From assembly GCF_003614435.1 (NCBI RefSeq), contig NZ_CP025546.1, positions 434,001-498,000 on the forward strand: DNA of 64,000 nt. The letters are read 5' to 3'. Source of the stretch: Mycobacterium paragordonae (GTDB lineage: Bacteria > Actinomycetota > Actinomycetes > Mycobacteriales > Mycobacteriaceae). Shown here piece after piece: positions 26,217 through 34,514 of this stretch. Numbering within the stretch: position 1 is the first letter of the stretch; each line of letters starts with the position of its first letter. The position numbers were made by a program, and so were the translations under genes. The notes under the pieces were generated by a model. That model did not search any database. It was given only the letters and a program-made list of their open reading frames with translations, and was not told the DNA's origin.

Positions 26217-26966
26217 ATGGAACGACCGGGACGGGTCGAGGGCAAGGTCGCGCTGATCAGCGGAGGCGCCCGCGGAATGGGCGCCGAGGACGCGCGGCTG
26301 CTGGTCGAGGAGGGCGCCCGGGTGGTGATCGGCGACGTCCGTGACGACGAGGGCAAAGCGCTGGCCTCCGAATTGGGTGACGCCGCACGCTACGTCCATC
26401 TCGACGTGACGCAACTCGACCAGTGGGAGGCCGCGGTTGCGACGGCCACGGGCGAGTTCGGCAAGCTCGACGTGCTGGTCAACAATGCCGGCATCGTCGC
26501 GGCCGGGCCGCTGCGCGAGTTCCGGATGGACAAGTGGCAGCAGGTGCTCGACGTCAACCTGACCGGCACCTTCCTGGGCATGCGCTCGGTGGTCGACCCG
26601 ATGACCGAGGCCGGCGGCGGTTCCATCATCAACATCTCCTCGATCGAAGGGATCCGCGGAGCGCCGATGGTGCATCCCTACGTCGCGTCGAAGTGGGCGG
26701 TGCGCGGCATCACCAAGTCCGCGGCCCTGGAACTCGCGCCGGTGAACATCCGGGTGAACTCGGTGCACCCCGGCTTCATCCGCACCCCGATGACCGCGCA
26801 CCTGCCCGAGGACATGGTCACCATCCCGTTGGGCCGGCCGGCCGAATCCCGCGAAGTCGCAACGTTCGTGGTGTTCCTCGCCAGCGACGAAGCCTCCTAC
26901 GCCACCGGCAGCGAATTCATCATGGACGGCGGGCTGGTGACCGACGTGCCACACAAGCAGTTCTGA
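26217..26966 (+). CDS. Short-chain dehydrogenase, FabG3 / 20-beta-hydroxysteroid dehydrogenase-like
   Basis: This 249-residue classical SDR has an NAD-binding loop SGGARGMG (residues 15-22), VNNAG at 88-92, and the catalytic Tyr155 and Lys159 in HPYVASK. The HPGFIRTPM segment is also present. It is closest in type to mycobacterial FabG3 (Rv2002), which reduces or oxidises ring hydroxyls of steroids. Substrate assignment is only by resemblance. AGCGAAAGGAACCGG precedes the ATG. The next gene begins 2 bp after its stop, so the two are surely cotranscribed. Confidence 0.9.
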   Translation: MERPGRVEGKVALISGGARGMGAEDARLLVEEGARVVIGDVRDDEGKALASELGDAARYVHLDVTQLDQWEAAVATATGEFGKLDVLVNNAGIVAAGPLREFRMDKWQQVLDVNLTGTFLGMRSVVDPMTEAGGGSIINISSIEGIRGAPMVHPYVASKWAVRGITKSAALELAPVNIRVNSVHPGFIRTPMTAHLPEDMVTIPLGRPAESREVATFVVFLASDEASYATGSEFIMDGGLVTDVPHKQF

Positions 26967-26968
26967 CG

Positions 26969-28324
26969 ATGGTCTCGAGCCTGCCCGCCCTCCTGGCCGA
27001 GGTGGTGGGCTCCAATCACGTCGTCACCGACCCCGACGTACTGGCGGGCCGCAGCATCGACCACACGGGCCGGTATCGCGGCAAGGCCGGCGCGCTGGTG
27101 CGGCCGGGCTCGGCCGACGAGGTCGCCGCGGTACTGCGGGTGTGCCGCGACGCCGGTGCCTACGTCACCGTGCAGGGCGGTCGCACCTCGCTGGTGGCCG
27201 GCACCGTGCCGGAACACGACGACGTACTGCTGTCCACCGAAAGACTTTCTGCCGTCGGCGATGTCGACGTGGTCGAGCGCCGGGTTTGTGTCGGGGCCGG
27301 TGCCACGTTGGCGGCGGTGCAGGGGGCGGCAACGGCGGCGGGCCTGGTGTTCGGTGTCGATCTGGCCGCCCGCGACTCCGCGACGGTGGGAGGCATGGCC
27401 TCCACCAACGCCGGCGGCCTGCGCACGGTCCGCTACGGGAACATGGGGGAGCAGGTCATCGGCCTGGACGTGGCTCTGCCCGACGGCTCGGTGCTGCGCC
27501 GGCACAGCCGGGTGCGCAGTGACAACACCGGCTACGACCTGCCGTCGCTGTTCGTCGGTGCCGAGGGCACCTTGGGGGTGATCACCGCCCTGGATCTGCG
27601 ATTGCACCTGGTGCCGTCGCACTGGGTGACCGCGGTGTGCGGGTTCGCCGACCTGGAAGCGTTGGTCGAGGCCGGCCGGCTGTTTGCCGAGGTGGACGGG
27701 ATCGCGGCGCTGGAGCTCATCGACGGCCGCGGGGTGGCGTTGACTCGCGACCAGCTGGGGGTCGGGGCGCCGGTCGACGGCGACTGGTTGCTGCTGGTGG
27801 AGCTGGCCGCCGATCACGACCAGACGGAGCGGCTGGCCGGATTGCTGGACCGGGTGGGACTGTGCGGTGAGCCGGCGGTGGGCGTGGATGCCATTGCGCA
27901 ACAACGGTTGTGGCGGCTCCGCGAAGCGCTGACCGAGGTGCTGGGGGTGTACGGTCCGCCGCTGAAATTCGACGTTTCGCTGCCCTTGCCGGCCATCGGC
28001 GGGTTCGCCCGCGACGCGGTGGCGTTGATCGGTGAGCGGGTGCCCGAGGCGCTGCCGGTGCTTTTCGGTCATGTGGGCGAAGGCAACCTGCACTTGAACG
28101 TGCTGCGTTTCCCGACGGAGCACGAGCCCGCGCTGTACGCGGAGATGATGGATCTGATCTCCGGTTGCGGCGGCAATGTCAGTTCCGAGCACGGCGTCGG
28201 CACTTTGAAGAGGCCCTACCTCGGCATGTCCCGGCAGGCCGCCGACATCGCCGCGATGCGCGCCGTCAAGGCGGCGCTGGACCCGACCGGCTACCTCAAC
28301 GCGGCGGTGCTGTTCAGTCGGTAG
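26969..28324 (+). CDS. FAD-linked oxidoreductase, glycolate oxidase/D-lactate dehydrogenase type (Rv0161-like)
   Basis: This 451-residue protein has an N-terminal FAD-binding type 4 (PCMH) domain: GALVRPGSADEVAAVLRVCR, VQGGRTSLVAG, and SATVGGMASTNAGGLRTVRYG near residue 140. A C-terminal FAD-linked oxidase domain has LFGHVGEGNLHLNV and SSEHGVGTLKR. These include the paired His residues that bind metal and substrate in D-2-hydroxyacid dehydrogenases. It would oxidise a 2-hydroxyacid. M. tuberculosis Rv0161 has the same type and length. ATG 26969 is 2 bp after the SDR stop. The end overlaps the convergent TetR gene by 11 bp. This gene marks the left edge of the conserved segment before the accessory island. 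Confidence 0.92.
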   Translation: MVSSLPALLAEVVGSNHVVTDPDVLAGRSIDHTGRYRGKAGALVRPGSADEVAAVLRVCRDAGAYVTVQGGRTSLVAGTVPEHDDVLLSTERLSAVGDVDVVERRVCVGAGATLAAVQGAATAAGLVFGVDLAARDSATVGGMASTNAGGLRTVRYGNMGEQVIGLDVALPDGSVLRRHSRVRSDNTGYDLPSLFVGAEGTLGVITALDLRLHLVPSHWVTAVCGFADLEALVEAGRLFAEVDGIAALELIDGRGVALTRDQLGVGAPVDGDWLLLVELAADHDQTERLAGLLDRVGLCGEPAVGVDAIAQQRLWRLREALTEVLGVYGPPLKFDVSLPLPAIGGFARDAVALIGERVPEALPVLFGHVGEGNLHLNVLRFPTEHEPALYAEMMDLISGCGGNVSSEHGVGTLKRPYLGMSRQAADIAAMRAVKAALDPTGYLNAAVLFSR

Positions 28325-28865
28325 GCCCCTTGATGCCGACGGCGTGACGCAACTGAGCAAGGAACTGATCGGCGTCGTCACTGCGAACGACATAGTGCGA
28401 GATCGCGATTCGGATCGCGGTCGCCGCTTTCACCGCGGCGTTGGGTCCCGGCAGGAGCCGTTGTAAGCCCTCCCGCATCTCGGGGATGACACCGGACATC
28501 ATCGGGATGACGTGCTCGGGTTCGATGTCGACCATCCGCACCCCGGAGTACGAGTACTGATAGTCGACGATGAATCGCAGTGCGGCATCCAGCCTTTCGA
28601 CGCCCTTGAGCCCCGCGGTCGCCTTAGCCAGTCCCTTCTCGAAGTTCTCACGTTCATATCGGGAGAAGGCGGACATCAACTCCTCTTTGGACGCGAACCA
28701 GCGGTAGAGCGTGGGGCGCGACACCCCGGCCTGTGTCGAGACCTCGGACAGGCTGAGTTTGGTCTTGCCGCTGCGGGCCAGCACCTCCGCGGTGGCCGCG
28801 AGGATCCGCTGACGGGTCGAGGTGTCGTTGTCGACGCTTTCGCTCACCGGCGATGGCTGGCTCAT
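28314..28865 (-). CDS. TetR family regulator of the accessory catabolic island
   Basis: This 183-residue protein has a TetR HTH at residues 15-62 (TRQRILAATAEVLARSGKTK, VSTQAGVSRPTLYRWFASKE). The C-terminal domain contains IVDYQYSYSGVRMVDIEPEH and IRIAISHYVV. It is the last gene of a three-gene minus-strand operon (SMP-30, thioesterase-like, TetR). The ATG overlaps the previous stop by 4 bp. Because it is the only regulator inside the island, I infer that it binds the 26-bp motif at 30587, 30658 and 37443, including its own promoter. The ligand would probably be a CoA ester or pathway intermediate. Confidence 0.9.
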   Translation of the reverse strand: MSQPSPVSESVDNDTSTRQRILAATAEVLARSGKTKLSLSEVSTQAGVSRPTLYRWFASKEELMSAFSRYERENFEKGLAKATAGLKGVERLDAALRFIVDYQYSYSGVRMVDIEPEHVIPMMSGVIPEMREGLQRLLPGPNAAVKAATAIRIAISHYVVRSDDADQFLAQLRHAVGIKGPTD

Positions 28866-29749
28866 GAGTTCTTCTCTCCCAATGGGTTTGGGTCTGCGTT
28901 CGGCTCGGGCTTGGGCTCGGGCTTGGTCTTGGCCCTGGGGGGCCTCGGGCGGACCAGCACCGATTGCTGGATGGCCCCGACCGCGCCCTGTTCGTCGAAC
29001 AGTGTCCCGATCGTGGCGCCGATGCCGTCCGGGCCGTAACTGGTTTCCGCGCGGATGCCGACCCACTCACCTTCGGGAACCCGGAAGACGTGCACGGCCA
29101 GGTCGGTGTTGACGAAGGTGAACTTGGTGATGTCCAGCTTGCTGCCGATGCCGTTGGCGCAATCGGCCACTGCGAACAACCGCTCCAGCGGCGTCATCGT
29201 CTCACCGGCGACGAGGTCCGCGATCGGCCTGATCCATGATTCACCCGGGCCCGGCGTCAGCGGCACGGTCAGCCACAGCCACTCCAGGCTGTGCACATAG
29301 TTGCGGTCCCAATTCCGCGCCTTGAGATCACGGTTGCGCGCCTCGGACACCGGGCGCGGCAGCGGCGCGGGTGCGTGCGCGACGGCGGCCGTGTCGACCT
29401 GCTGCAACCGCCATCCGCTGGCCCGGGCCACCGGGCGCGGTTCGCCGTCGGGTCCAAGTGCCAGCATCTCCGCGGTGACCAACTCGATCTGCTTTCCGCC
29501 GCGGTCCAGACTCGAGCGGACCCACAGATCCCCTTCCACCGGGACGGCGCCGAGTAGGTCGATGACCACCCGGCTCAAACGGGTGTCGTCGCGCCGCTCG
29601 CATCGTTCCAGCGCCCGCGTCAGCAGCGCGGACACCGGCGCGCCGTGCTGTATGGAGGACGACCAGGTGCCGCGGGCCAGATCGGTGGCGCGGAACTTCT
29701 CGCCCCGCGCATCAGCACTGTCGATCAGCTCGTAGTACGAGTCGGTCAT
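28862..29749 (-). CDS. Acyl-CoA thioesterase-like, double-hotdog fold protein
   Basis: This 295-residue protein has the pattern of the TesB-like / acyl-CoA thioesterase (4HBT_3) family: TWSSSIQHGAPVSALLTRAL at residues 27-46, SRVVIDLLGAVPV, and a second repeat with DCANGIGSKLDITKFTFVNTDLAVH. WVGIRAETSYGPDGIGATIG follows. It may hydrolyse acyl-CoAs or be a non-enzymatic hotdog protein. The C-terminal 28 residues are Pro/Lys/Glu-rich (KTKPEPKPEPNADPNP) and likely disordered. ATG 29749 (MTDSYYELID) was chosen. An upstream open stretch to 29920 runs antisense-like over the SMP-30 gene. It sits 13 bp after SMP-30. Confidence 0.85.
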   Translation of the reverse strand: MTDSYYELIDSADARGEKFRATDLARGTWSSSIQHGAPVSALLTRALERCERRDDTRLSRVVIDLLGAVPVEGDLWVRSSLDRGGKQIELVTAEMLALGPDGEPRPVARASGWRLQQVDTAAVAHAPAPLPRPVSEARNRDLKARNWDRNYVHSLEWLWLTVPLTPGPGESWIRPIADLVAGETMTPLERLFAVADCANGIGSKLDITKFTFVNTDLAVHVFRVPEGEWVGIRAETSYGPDGIGATIGTLFDEQGAVGAIQQSVLVRPRPPRAKTKPEPKPEPNADPNPLGEKNS

Positions 29750-29762
29750 CTTCCCCCTCGGG

Positions 29763-30626
29763 TCAGGGCAGGCCGGCGCCCGGAATGTCCACCTGCACCG
29801 CGTCCAGCCTGGCCAGCCGGGTGCCCGCCAATCGCTTGGGATAAGCATCGGTGCTCGACAGCAGGAATAGCGTGCGCCGCTCCGGTCCGCCGAGCGTGCA
29901 CGCGATAGCGACCCGGTCACCGATGTCGATGCGGTCCGTCACCTCGCCGCCTTCGGTGATCCGCTCGAACTGATGAGCCAGCGTCATCGCCACCCACACG
30001 CCGCCCCGGGCGTCGAGCGCGATGCCGTCCGGCGGGCCGTCGAGATTGTCGGCGAACGGCCGGCGGTCGGTGAGCTCGCCGTCTTTCCCGATGGCGTATG
30101 CCGTGAGGCGGCGGCCCATCGACTCGGCCACGATCAGGTTGCCGCGATCGGCGGTGATGACCATCCCGTTGGGGAAGTCGAGATCGGTTGCCACCACGGT
30201 TGCGGTGTCGTCGGTGTCGAGCCGGACGATGATGCCGCCGTCGAACGCCTGCGAGCCTATATAGGCACGCCCGAGGTCGTCGATGACCATATCGCCGAGG
30301 CTGGCCGGTACGAGATCGGACAGGTCGGCCACAGCCGACACGGTCTCGCCGTCATACCGGAGAACCTGCCTGTCCTCGGCGGAGACGATCAGCAGTGATC
30401 CGTCGGGACGGAAACCCAGCCCCGAGGGTGTGTGGCCGGGCAGCGGCAGGGTGGTGAGCGAGCCGCGCAAGTCGCAGGTGTGGACGGCTTCGCCGAGCAT
30501 GTCGGAAAACCAGAGCAAGCCCTCGAACCATCGCGGACCCTCCCCGAAGCAAAAGCCGTCGGCGAGCGGTGTCGGCGCCAGCGTGCCTTTACAAATCACT
30601 GCCAAAGTGTCATGCACCGCGGGCAT
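29763..30626 (-). CDS. SMP-30/gluconolactonase family lactonase
   Basis: This protein of about 287 residues is a six-bladed beta-propeller of the SMP-30/gluconolactonase/LRE family. Seen are ADGFCFGEGPRWFEGLLWFSDM with the metal-ligand Glu, SLGDMVIDDLGRAYIGSQAF, DLDFPNGMVITAD and DGPPDGIALDARGGVWVA. These proteins hydrolyse lactones with a divalent metal. The N-terminus is uncertain. ATG 30626 is used here, TTG 30635 is possible, and one copy of the 26-bp motif overlaps codons 5-14, which argues for a later start such as GTG 30599. It is the first gene of the minus operon and is divergent from the TesB gene. Confidence 0.88.
   Translation of the reverse strand: MPAVHDTLAVICKGTLAPTPLADGFCFGEGPRWFEGLLWFSDMLGEAVHTCDLRGSLTTLPLPGHTPSGLGFRPDGSLLIVSAEDRQVLRYDGETVSAVADLSDLVPASLGDMVIDDLGRAYIGSQAFDGGIIVRLDTDDTATVVATDLDFPNGMVITADRGNLIVAESMGRRLTAYAIGKDGELTDRRPFADNLDGPPDGIALDARGGVWVAMTLAHQFERITEGGEVTDRIDIGDRVAIACTLGGPERRTLFLLSSTDAYPKRLAGTRLARLDAVQVDIPGAGLP
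30587..30612. promoter_or_regulatory. 26-bp island motif, copy 1 (SMP-30 5' end)
   Basis: CTTTACAAATCACT at 30587-30600 and AAAGTGTCA ending at 30612. The same arrangement occurs at 30658 and 37443. The ends TTACA and TGTCA form a degenerate inverted repeat (TNACA/TGTNA), as expected for a dimeric repressor. In the SMP-30 direction it reads TGACAC...TTTGTAAAG. Confidence 0.6.
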
Positions 30627-30657
30627 TGCTGTCAACGCGGGCGCGGGTTCGCGCGAG

Positions 30658-30683
30658 CTTTACAAATAATGCCTGAAATGTCA
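30658..30683. promoter_or_regulatory. 26-bp island motif, copy 2 (upstream of the TesB gene)
   Basis: CTTTACAAATAATG at 30658-30671 and GAAATGTCA ending at 30683, followed by CGCTGG exactly as in copy 3. It lies 29 bp before the GTG start of the TesB gene, in the divergent promoter shared with SMP-30. Copies 1 and 2 are 71 bp apart. Confidence 0.65.
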
Positions 30684-30712
30684 CGCTGGGCCGTGAGCTG
30701 CCGGAACAAGGG

Positions 30713-31603
30713 GTGAGCGCGTTGACGACAGAGTCTGAACAGGTCCAGTGGTCGGTGGAGAGCCTGCTGGATCTCTTCGAGGTGCGACCCGACGGGCCCG
30801 ACCGGTTCATCGCCGAAACCGGACTGGCCGGCCAGGACGGCCGGCAGGTGGTGGAAGGCACCCAGGTCGTCGCTCAGGCGATTGTGGCCGCGGCGAACCG
30901 ATTTGAGGGCAAGTCCGTGCGTTCGGCGCACGCCGTGTTCGCCCGCGCCATCATGGTGGGCCCGCCGATCGAGCTCGTGCTCGACGTGCTGAACGAAGGA
31001 CGCTCCACTGCGACGGCGATCATCTCGGTGCTGCAGAACGGCAAGCGGTGCGTGAGCATCACGGTGCTCACCGACGTTCCGACCGGCGACGTCATCCGCC
31101 ACCACCTGACCCGGCCCGATGTCGCGGCGCCGGCCGACGCCAATGCCGTCGAGATGCCGATGACCGGCCGGGAACTGCGCCTGGTCGACGTGGTCGACGT
31201 GAACAGCCCCGACGAGGTCGGTCCGCCGGAGCTGTACGCTTGGCTGCATTACGACCCCATCCCTGAGCGCGACGACCTGGCCAAGGCCTTGATCGCGTAT
31301 TTCACTGGGCACCTGGGCATTTCGACGACCATGCGGGCACATCCGGGCATCGGCACCGCCCAGGCACACCTCACCGTGTCGACCGCACCGATGTCGATCT
31401 TCGTTTCCTTCCACGAACCGGTGCGCTGGGATGACTGGCTGCTCTATAGCCACGAGAGCACCCAGGTCGGTGCGGGAATGTCCTACGTGCGCGGAACCGT
31501 GCACACCGAGGACGGCGATCTGCTGTGTTCCTTCGCGCAGGAGGCGCTGATCCGCCCGCTGCGCACCACCGACACCTCGATCAACGCTGCGGCCCGGTTC
31601 TGA
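30713..31603 (+). CDS. Acyl-CoA thioesterase II (TesB family)
   Basis: This 296-residue protein is a double-hotdog acyl-CoA thioesterase of the TesB type. It has LLDLFEVRPDGPDRFIAETG and VVEGTQVVAQAIVAAANRFE in the first half, then ARAIMVGPPIELVLDVLNEG. The second half has YFTGHLGISTTMRAHPGIG, SFHEPVRWDDWLLYSHEST and RGTVHTEDGDLLCSFAQEAL. The WLLYSHEST and Q-E-A-L segments carry the usual catalytic Asp/Thr/Gln region. It would free CoA from a pathway acyl-CoA. GTG 30713 is the likely start, with GGAACAAGG nearby. It begins the plus-strand arm of the island and is 5 bp from the LLM gene. Confidence 0.9.
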   Translation: MSALTTESEQVQWSVESLLDLFEVRPDGPDRFIAETGLAGQDGRQVVEGTQVVAQAIVAAANRFEGKSVRSAHAVFARAIMVGPPIELVLDVLNEGRSTATAIISVLQNGKRCVSITVLTDVPTGDVIRHHLTRPDVAAPADANAVEMPMTGRELRLVDVVDVNSPDEVGPPELYAWLHYDPIPERDDLAKALIAYFTGHLGISTTMRAHPGIGTAQAHLTVSTAPMSIFVSFHEPVRWDDWLLYSHESTQVGAGMSYVRGTVHTEDGDLLCSFAQEALIRPLRTTDTSINAAARF

Positions 31604-31608
31604 ATCCC

Positions 31609-32529
31609 GTGCGTTTCACCATCACTCACCCGATGCACAGCCATCCGTACAACCCGGAGCTGGTCAGCGGGGACGGCATCGCGACAGTGGCGGCAGCGGC
31701 CGAGAAGGCCGGATTCCACGGGTTCGGGTTCACCGACCATCCGGCCCCGTCGCAGCGCTGGCTGGAAGCCGGCGGGCACGACGCGCTGGATCCCTTTGTG
31801 GCCCTCGGCTTTGCGGCGGCGCGGACTTCGATGCTGCGGCTCATCCCGAATATTGTGGTGTTGCCCTATCGGAATCCGTTCGTGGTCGCGAAATCCGGTG
31901 CCACACTTGATCTGTTGTCCGATGGCCGATTCACCCTCGCGGTGGGGGTGGGTTATCTGCGGCGGGAATTCGCGGCACTGGGTGTGGACTATGACAAGCG
32001 CGCCGAGTTGTTCGAGGAAGCGCTGCAGGCGATCCGGGCCATCTGGACGTCCGACGACGTCACATTCGAGGGGCAGCATTTCACCGCGCGGGGGATCACC
32101 GCGCATCCGCTGCCGGTGAGCCAACCGCATCCACCCATCTGGATCGGCGGCAATACCGGTATGGCCCGCCAACGGGTCGCGCAATACGGAGACGGGTGGT
32201 GTCCGTTCCCCGCTCCGGCAGGGCTGGCGCGCACCGCGGGCACTGCCGTCATCGATTCGGCGGAGGCGCTGGCCGCCGGGATCGACGACCTGCGGCGACG
32301 GTGCGACGCGGAGGGCAAGGACTGGTCGACGGTCGACATCACCTTCAGCAATTTCGAGGGCGGCAATCCGGCCAGTGACGACTTCAATGCCGACGCCTAC
32401 CTGGGCGGGCTGGAAAAGCTTGCCGCACTGGGTGTTACGTGGGTATCGGCGCACCTGCCCGGCGACAGTCTGGCGCACGCGCTCGAGGTGATGGACCGGT
32501 TCCGGTCTCTGGTGATCGATGTGATGTGA
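31609..32529 (+). CDS. LLM-class F420- or FMN-dependent oxidoreductase
   Basis: This 306-residue protein belongs to the luciferase-like monooxygenase superfamily. Visible parts are GFGFTDHPAPSQRWLEAGG, RLIPNIVVLPYRNPFVVAK, TLDLLSDGRFTLAVGVGYLR, FEEALQAIRAIW and PPIWIGGNTGMARQRVAQYGDGW. Mycobacterial members commonly use F420. Others are flavin monooxygenases, some performing Baeyer-Villiger-like oxidation. Which applies here cannot be read from the sequence. The GTG start at 31609 is 5 bp after the TesB stop. The acyl-CoA dehydrogenase gene begins directly at its stop with no gap. Confidence 0.9.
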   Translation: MRFTITHPMHSHPYNPELVSGDGIATVAAAAEKAGFHGFGFTDHPAPSQRWLEAGGHDALDPFVALGFAAARTSMLRLIPNIVVLPYRNPFVVAKSGATLDLLSDGRFTLAVGVGYLRREFAALGVDYDKRAELFEEALQAIRAIWTSDDVTFEGQHFTARGITAHPLPVSQPHPPIWIGGNTGMARQRVAQYGDGWCPFPAPAGLARTAGTAVIDSAEALAAGIDDLRRRCDAEGKDWSTVDITFSNFEGGNPASDDFNADAYLGGLEKLAALGVTWVSAHLPGDSLAHALEVMDRFRSLVIDVM

Positions 32530-33690
32530 ATGGACTTCTCCGCGGTGCCGTTGTCCGACGAGGATCGGGCATTCCATGACCAGACGCGCGCGTTCATCAC
32601 CGAACACGTGACGGACGAGGTGCGTCGGCGCAACCGTGAGTTCGGTGAGAACTTCGATGAGCGAGTGCATTTGGCGTTGGGCGCAGCGGGCTATCTGGCC
32701 TCGGACTGGAAGCTGGAATCCGAGGGAGGTTTCAGTGCCGTCCGTCGTCGCATCTTCAACCTGGAGATCGCCCGGGCGCATACGCCGTGGTACCACTGGG
32801 GCACCACGTCGGTGGTCGCGCGCCTCGTGGAGCAGTTCGGGCCGCCCGAACTCGCGGAGATGGTGTTGCCGGGGGTGCTGTCCGGGGAGGTACGCCTGTG
32901 CCTGGGGTATACCGAACCCGAAGGTGGCTCGGACGTGGCGACCTGCAAGACCCGCGCGGTACGGGATTCCGACGGCTGGATCATTAACGGCTCCAAGATG
33001 TTCACGTCGAATGCGCAGAACGCGAAGTACGTCTTCCTGCTGACCAACACCGACCCGCAGGGCCCGAAACACCGCAACCTGACCATGTTCCTGGTGCCGC
33101 TGGATTCGCCGGGTATCGAGATCCAGGGCATCCGCACCCTGGACGGCGACCGGACCAACATCGTCTTCTACAGCAACGTGCGCGTCGACGACCTGTACCG
33201 GATCGGTGACGTCAACGCCGGTTGGACGGTGATGCGGTCCGCGCTGGACTCCGAGCACGGGTTGACCGAACGGGATGCCGAAGGTCTGCAGGATGTCGCC
33301 GCGATGTCCGGGCACGGCATGGTGATGGCCGAAGCGGTCGACCGGGTGGCCGCCCTGGCCCAGATTGACGACGAAGCTGTGATGTACCGGCTGGGGCGGG
33401 ATTTCGCGCGGACAGAGGCGGCTCTGACCACCCCCGGCATGTTCGGCCGCGTCGCGATCGGACAGACCATGCGCGACATCTCCGCGGACCTGATGGACAT
33501 GCTGGGCCCGGCGGCGGCGCTGCCGACAGATACCGAGGGATCCGCCGACGACGGCTCGGCGGAGCATCTCTTCCGGCTTGCTCTGCCGATGGGGATCTAC
33601 GGCGGTTCACTGGAGGTGTTCCGGAACATGATCGCCCAGCACGAACTGCGGCTGGGGCGGCCGGCTTACGGAAGTTCGGCCTCCGCCTGA
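32530..33690 (+). CDS. Acyl-CoA dehydrogenase of the accessory island
   Basis: This 386-residue enzyme is an acyl-CoA dehydrogenase. FAD/substrate motifs are LCLGYTEPEGGSDVATCKTR near residue 125 and INGSKMFTSNAQNAKYVFLL. The C-terminal end has YGGSLEVFRNMIAQHELRLGRP, the usual helix and tail of the family. The overall form resembles the alpha/beta subunits of steroid-side-chain or terpenoid ACADs, though no partner FadE lies next to it. It starts immediately after the LLM stop. Its last 25 bp overlap the convergent DUF427 gene. Confidence 0.9.
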   Translation: MDFSAVPLSDEDRAFHDQTRAFITEHVTDEVRRRNREFGENFDERVHLALGAAGYLASDWKLESEGGFSAVRRRIFNLEIARAHTPWYHWGTTSVVARLVEQFGPPELAEMVLPGVLSGEVRLCLGYTEPEGGSDVATCKTRAVRDSDGWIINGSKMFTSNAQNAKYVFLLTNTDPQGPKHRNLTMFLVPLDSPGIEIQGIRTLDGDRTNIVFYSNVRVDDLYRIGDVNAGWTVMRSALDSEHGLTERDAEGLQDVAAMSGHGMVMAEAVDRVAALAQIDDEAVMYRLGRDFARTEAALTTPGMFGRVAIGQTMRDISADLMDMLGPAAALPTDTEGSADDGSAEHLFRLALPMGIYGGSLEVFRNMIAQHELRLGRPAYGSSASA

Positions 33691-34352
33691 ACTTTGGTGG
33701 GATCGAAGCTGAAAAATGTTGCGATGAGACTGCTTTCGGGGTACGGATCGTCGTAGCTCCAGGCGACGTCGATGTCTTTGTCGGGGCTTTCGCCGACTTC
33801 ACCGTCGAGAGGCGCCCAGTACGTGGCGTATCCCTTGTAGTTGCAGTAGGTCGACGTCCCGGTTTGCCGCAGCAGGTCGGTCCGCACGTGCTTGGGCGCT
33901 ACGTAAAGCCTTGGCTCCAGAGCGGTTTCAAAGACGATCACGGTGTCATCGGTGTCGACCAACAGGGTGTCGTTGAGAGTTACCCGCAGCCTCCTGTTGG
34001 TCGGGCGGCAGTCGACGCGGTGATACGGGTTGGGTGGATAGTGGACGAGTTTGCGCCCTTCCTCGAACCAGGCGTCGACCGCGTCCCAGGGCACATGAAC
34101 GAAACCCGGCGCCTCCGGCTCGGGTTCGGTTGGTAGCCCGGTGATTACGTCCTCTGGGAAGACGTAGCTGAGTGGGTGGTTGCGCCGGTGCACCATGAGG
34201 GCCATCTCGGTGTCGATGACGGTGCGGCCGTGGTGTGTGGCCTGAATCCGGCGCGGGTGCGGCTCGATGTAGACGACGCTGTCTGCTATCGGGGGAGTGA
34301 ACCGGCCGGCGGGATGACTGCTGAGTGGGCCGCGGCCGGCTGTGAGACTCAT
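33666..34352 (-). CDS. Two-domain DUF427 protein
   Basis: This 228-residue protein has two DUF427-like modules. Module 1 has DSVVYIEPHPRRIQATHHGRTVIDT. Module 2 has RRLRVTLNDTLLVDTDDTVIVFETALEPRLYV and the TYCNYKGYATYWAPL box, corresponding to the CPWKG box of the shorter protein at 8067. The function is unknown. It is the only minus-strand gene within the plus-strand arm of the island and overlaps the acyl-CoA dehydrogenase gene by 25 bp. ATG 34352 was preferred because residues before it in the longer frame are Pro/Ser-rich and unlike the family. Confidence 0.85.
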   Translation of the reverse strand: MSLTAGRGPLSSHPAGRFTPPIADSVVYIEPHPRRIQATHHGRTVIDTEMALMVHRRNHPLSYVFPEDVITGLPTEPEPEAPGFVHVPWDAVDAWFEEGRKLVHYPPNPYHRVDCRPTNRRLRVTLNDTLLVDTDDTVIVFETALEPRLYVAPKHVRTDLLRQTGTSTYCNYKGYATYWAPLDGEVGESPDKDIDVAWSYDDPYPESSLIATFFSFDPTKVQAEAELP

Positions 34353-34514
34353 TCTCCGAGGGTACGGCGATGGCCAGGTCGAAGACGCCATCGGCGTCAG
34401 ACTCACCGATCTCTACGCCCGCCCGGCAATCCGGGGGAAAGTAAATATTGACGCTGGCGTAGGCGTAGCGTGCTCTGCGGGTACTCGAGAGTTCCGCCTG
34501 ACAGGGGGTCAATC

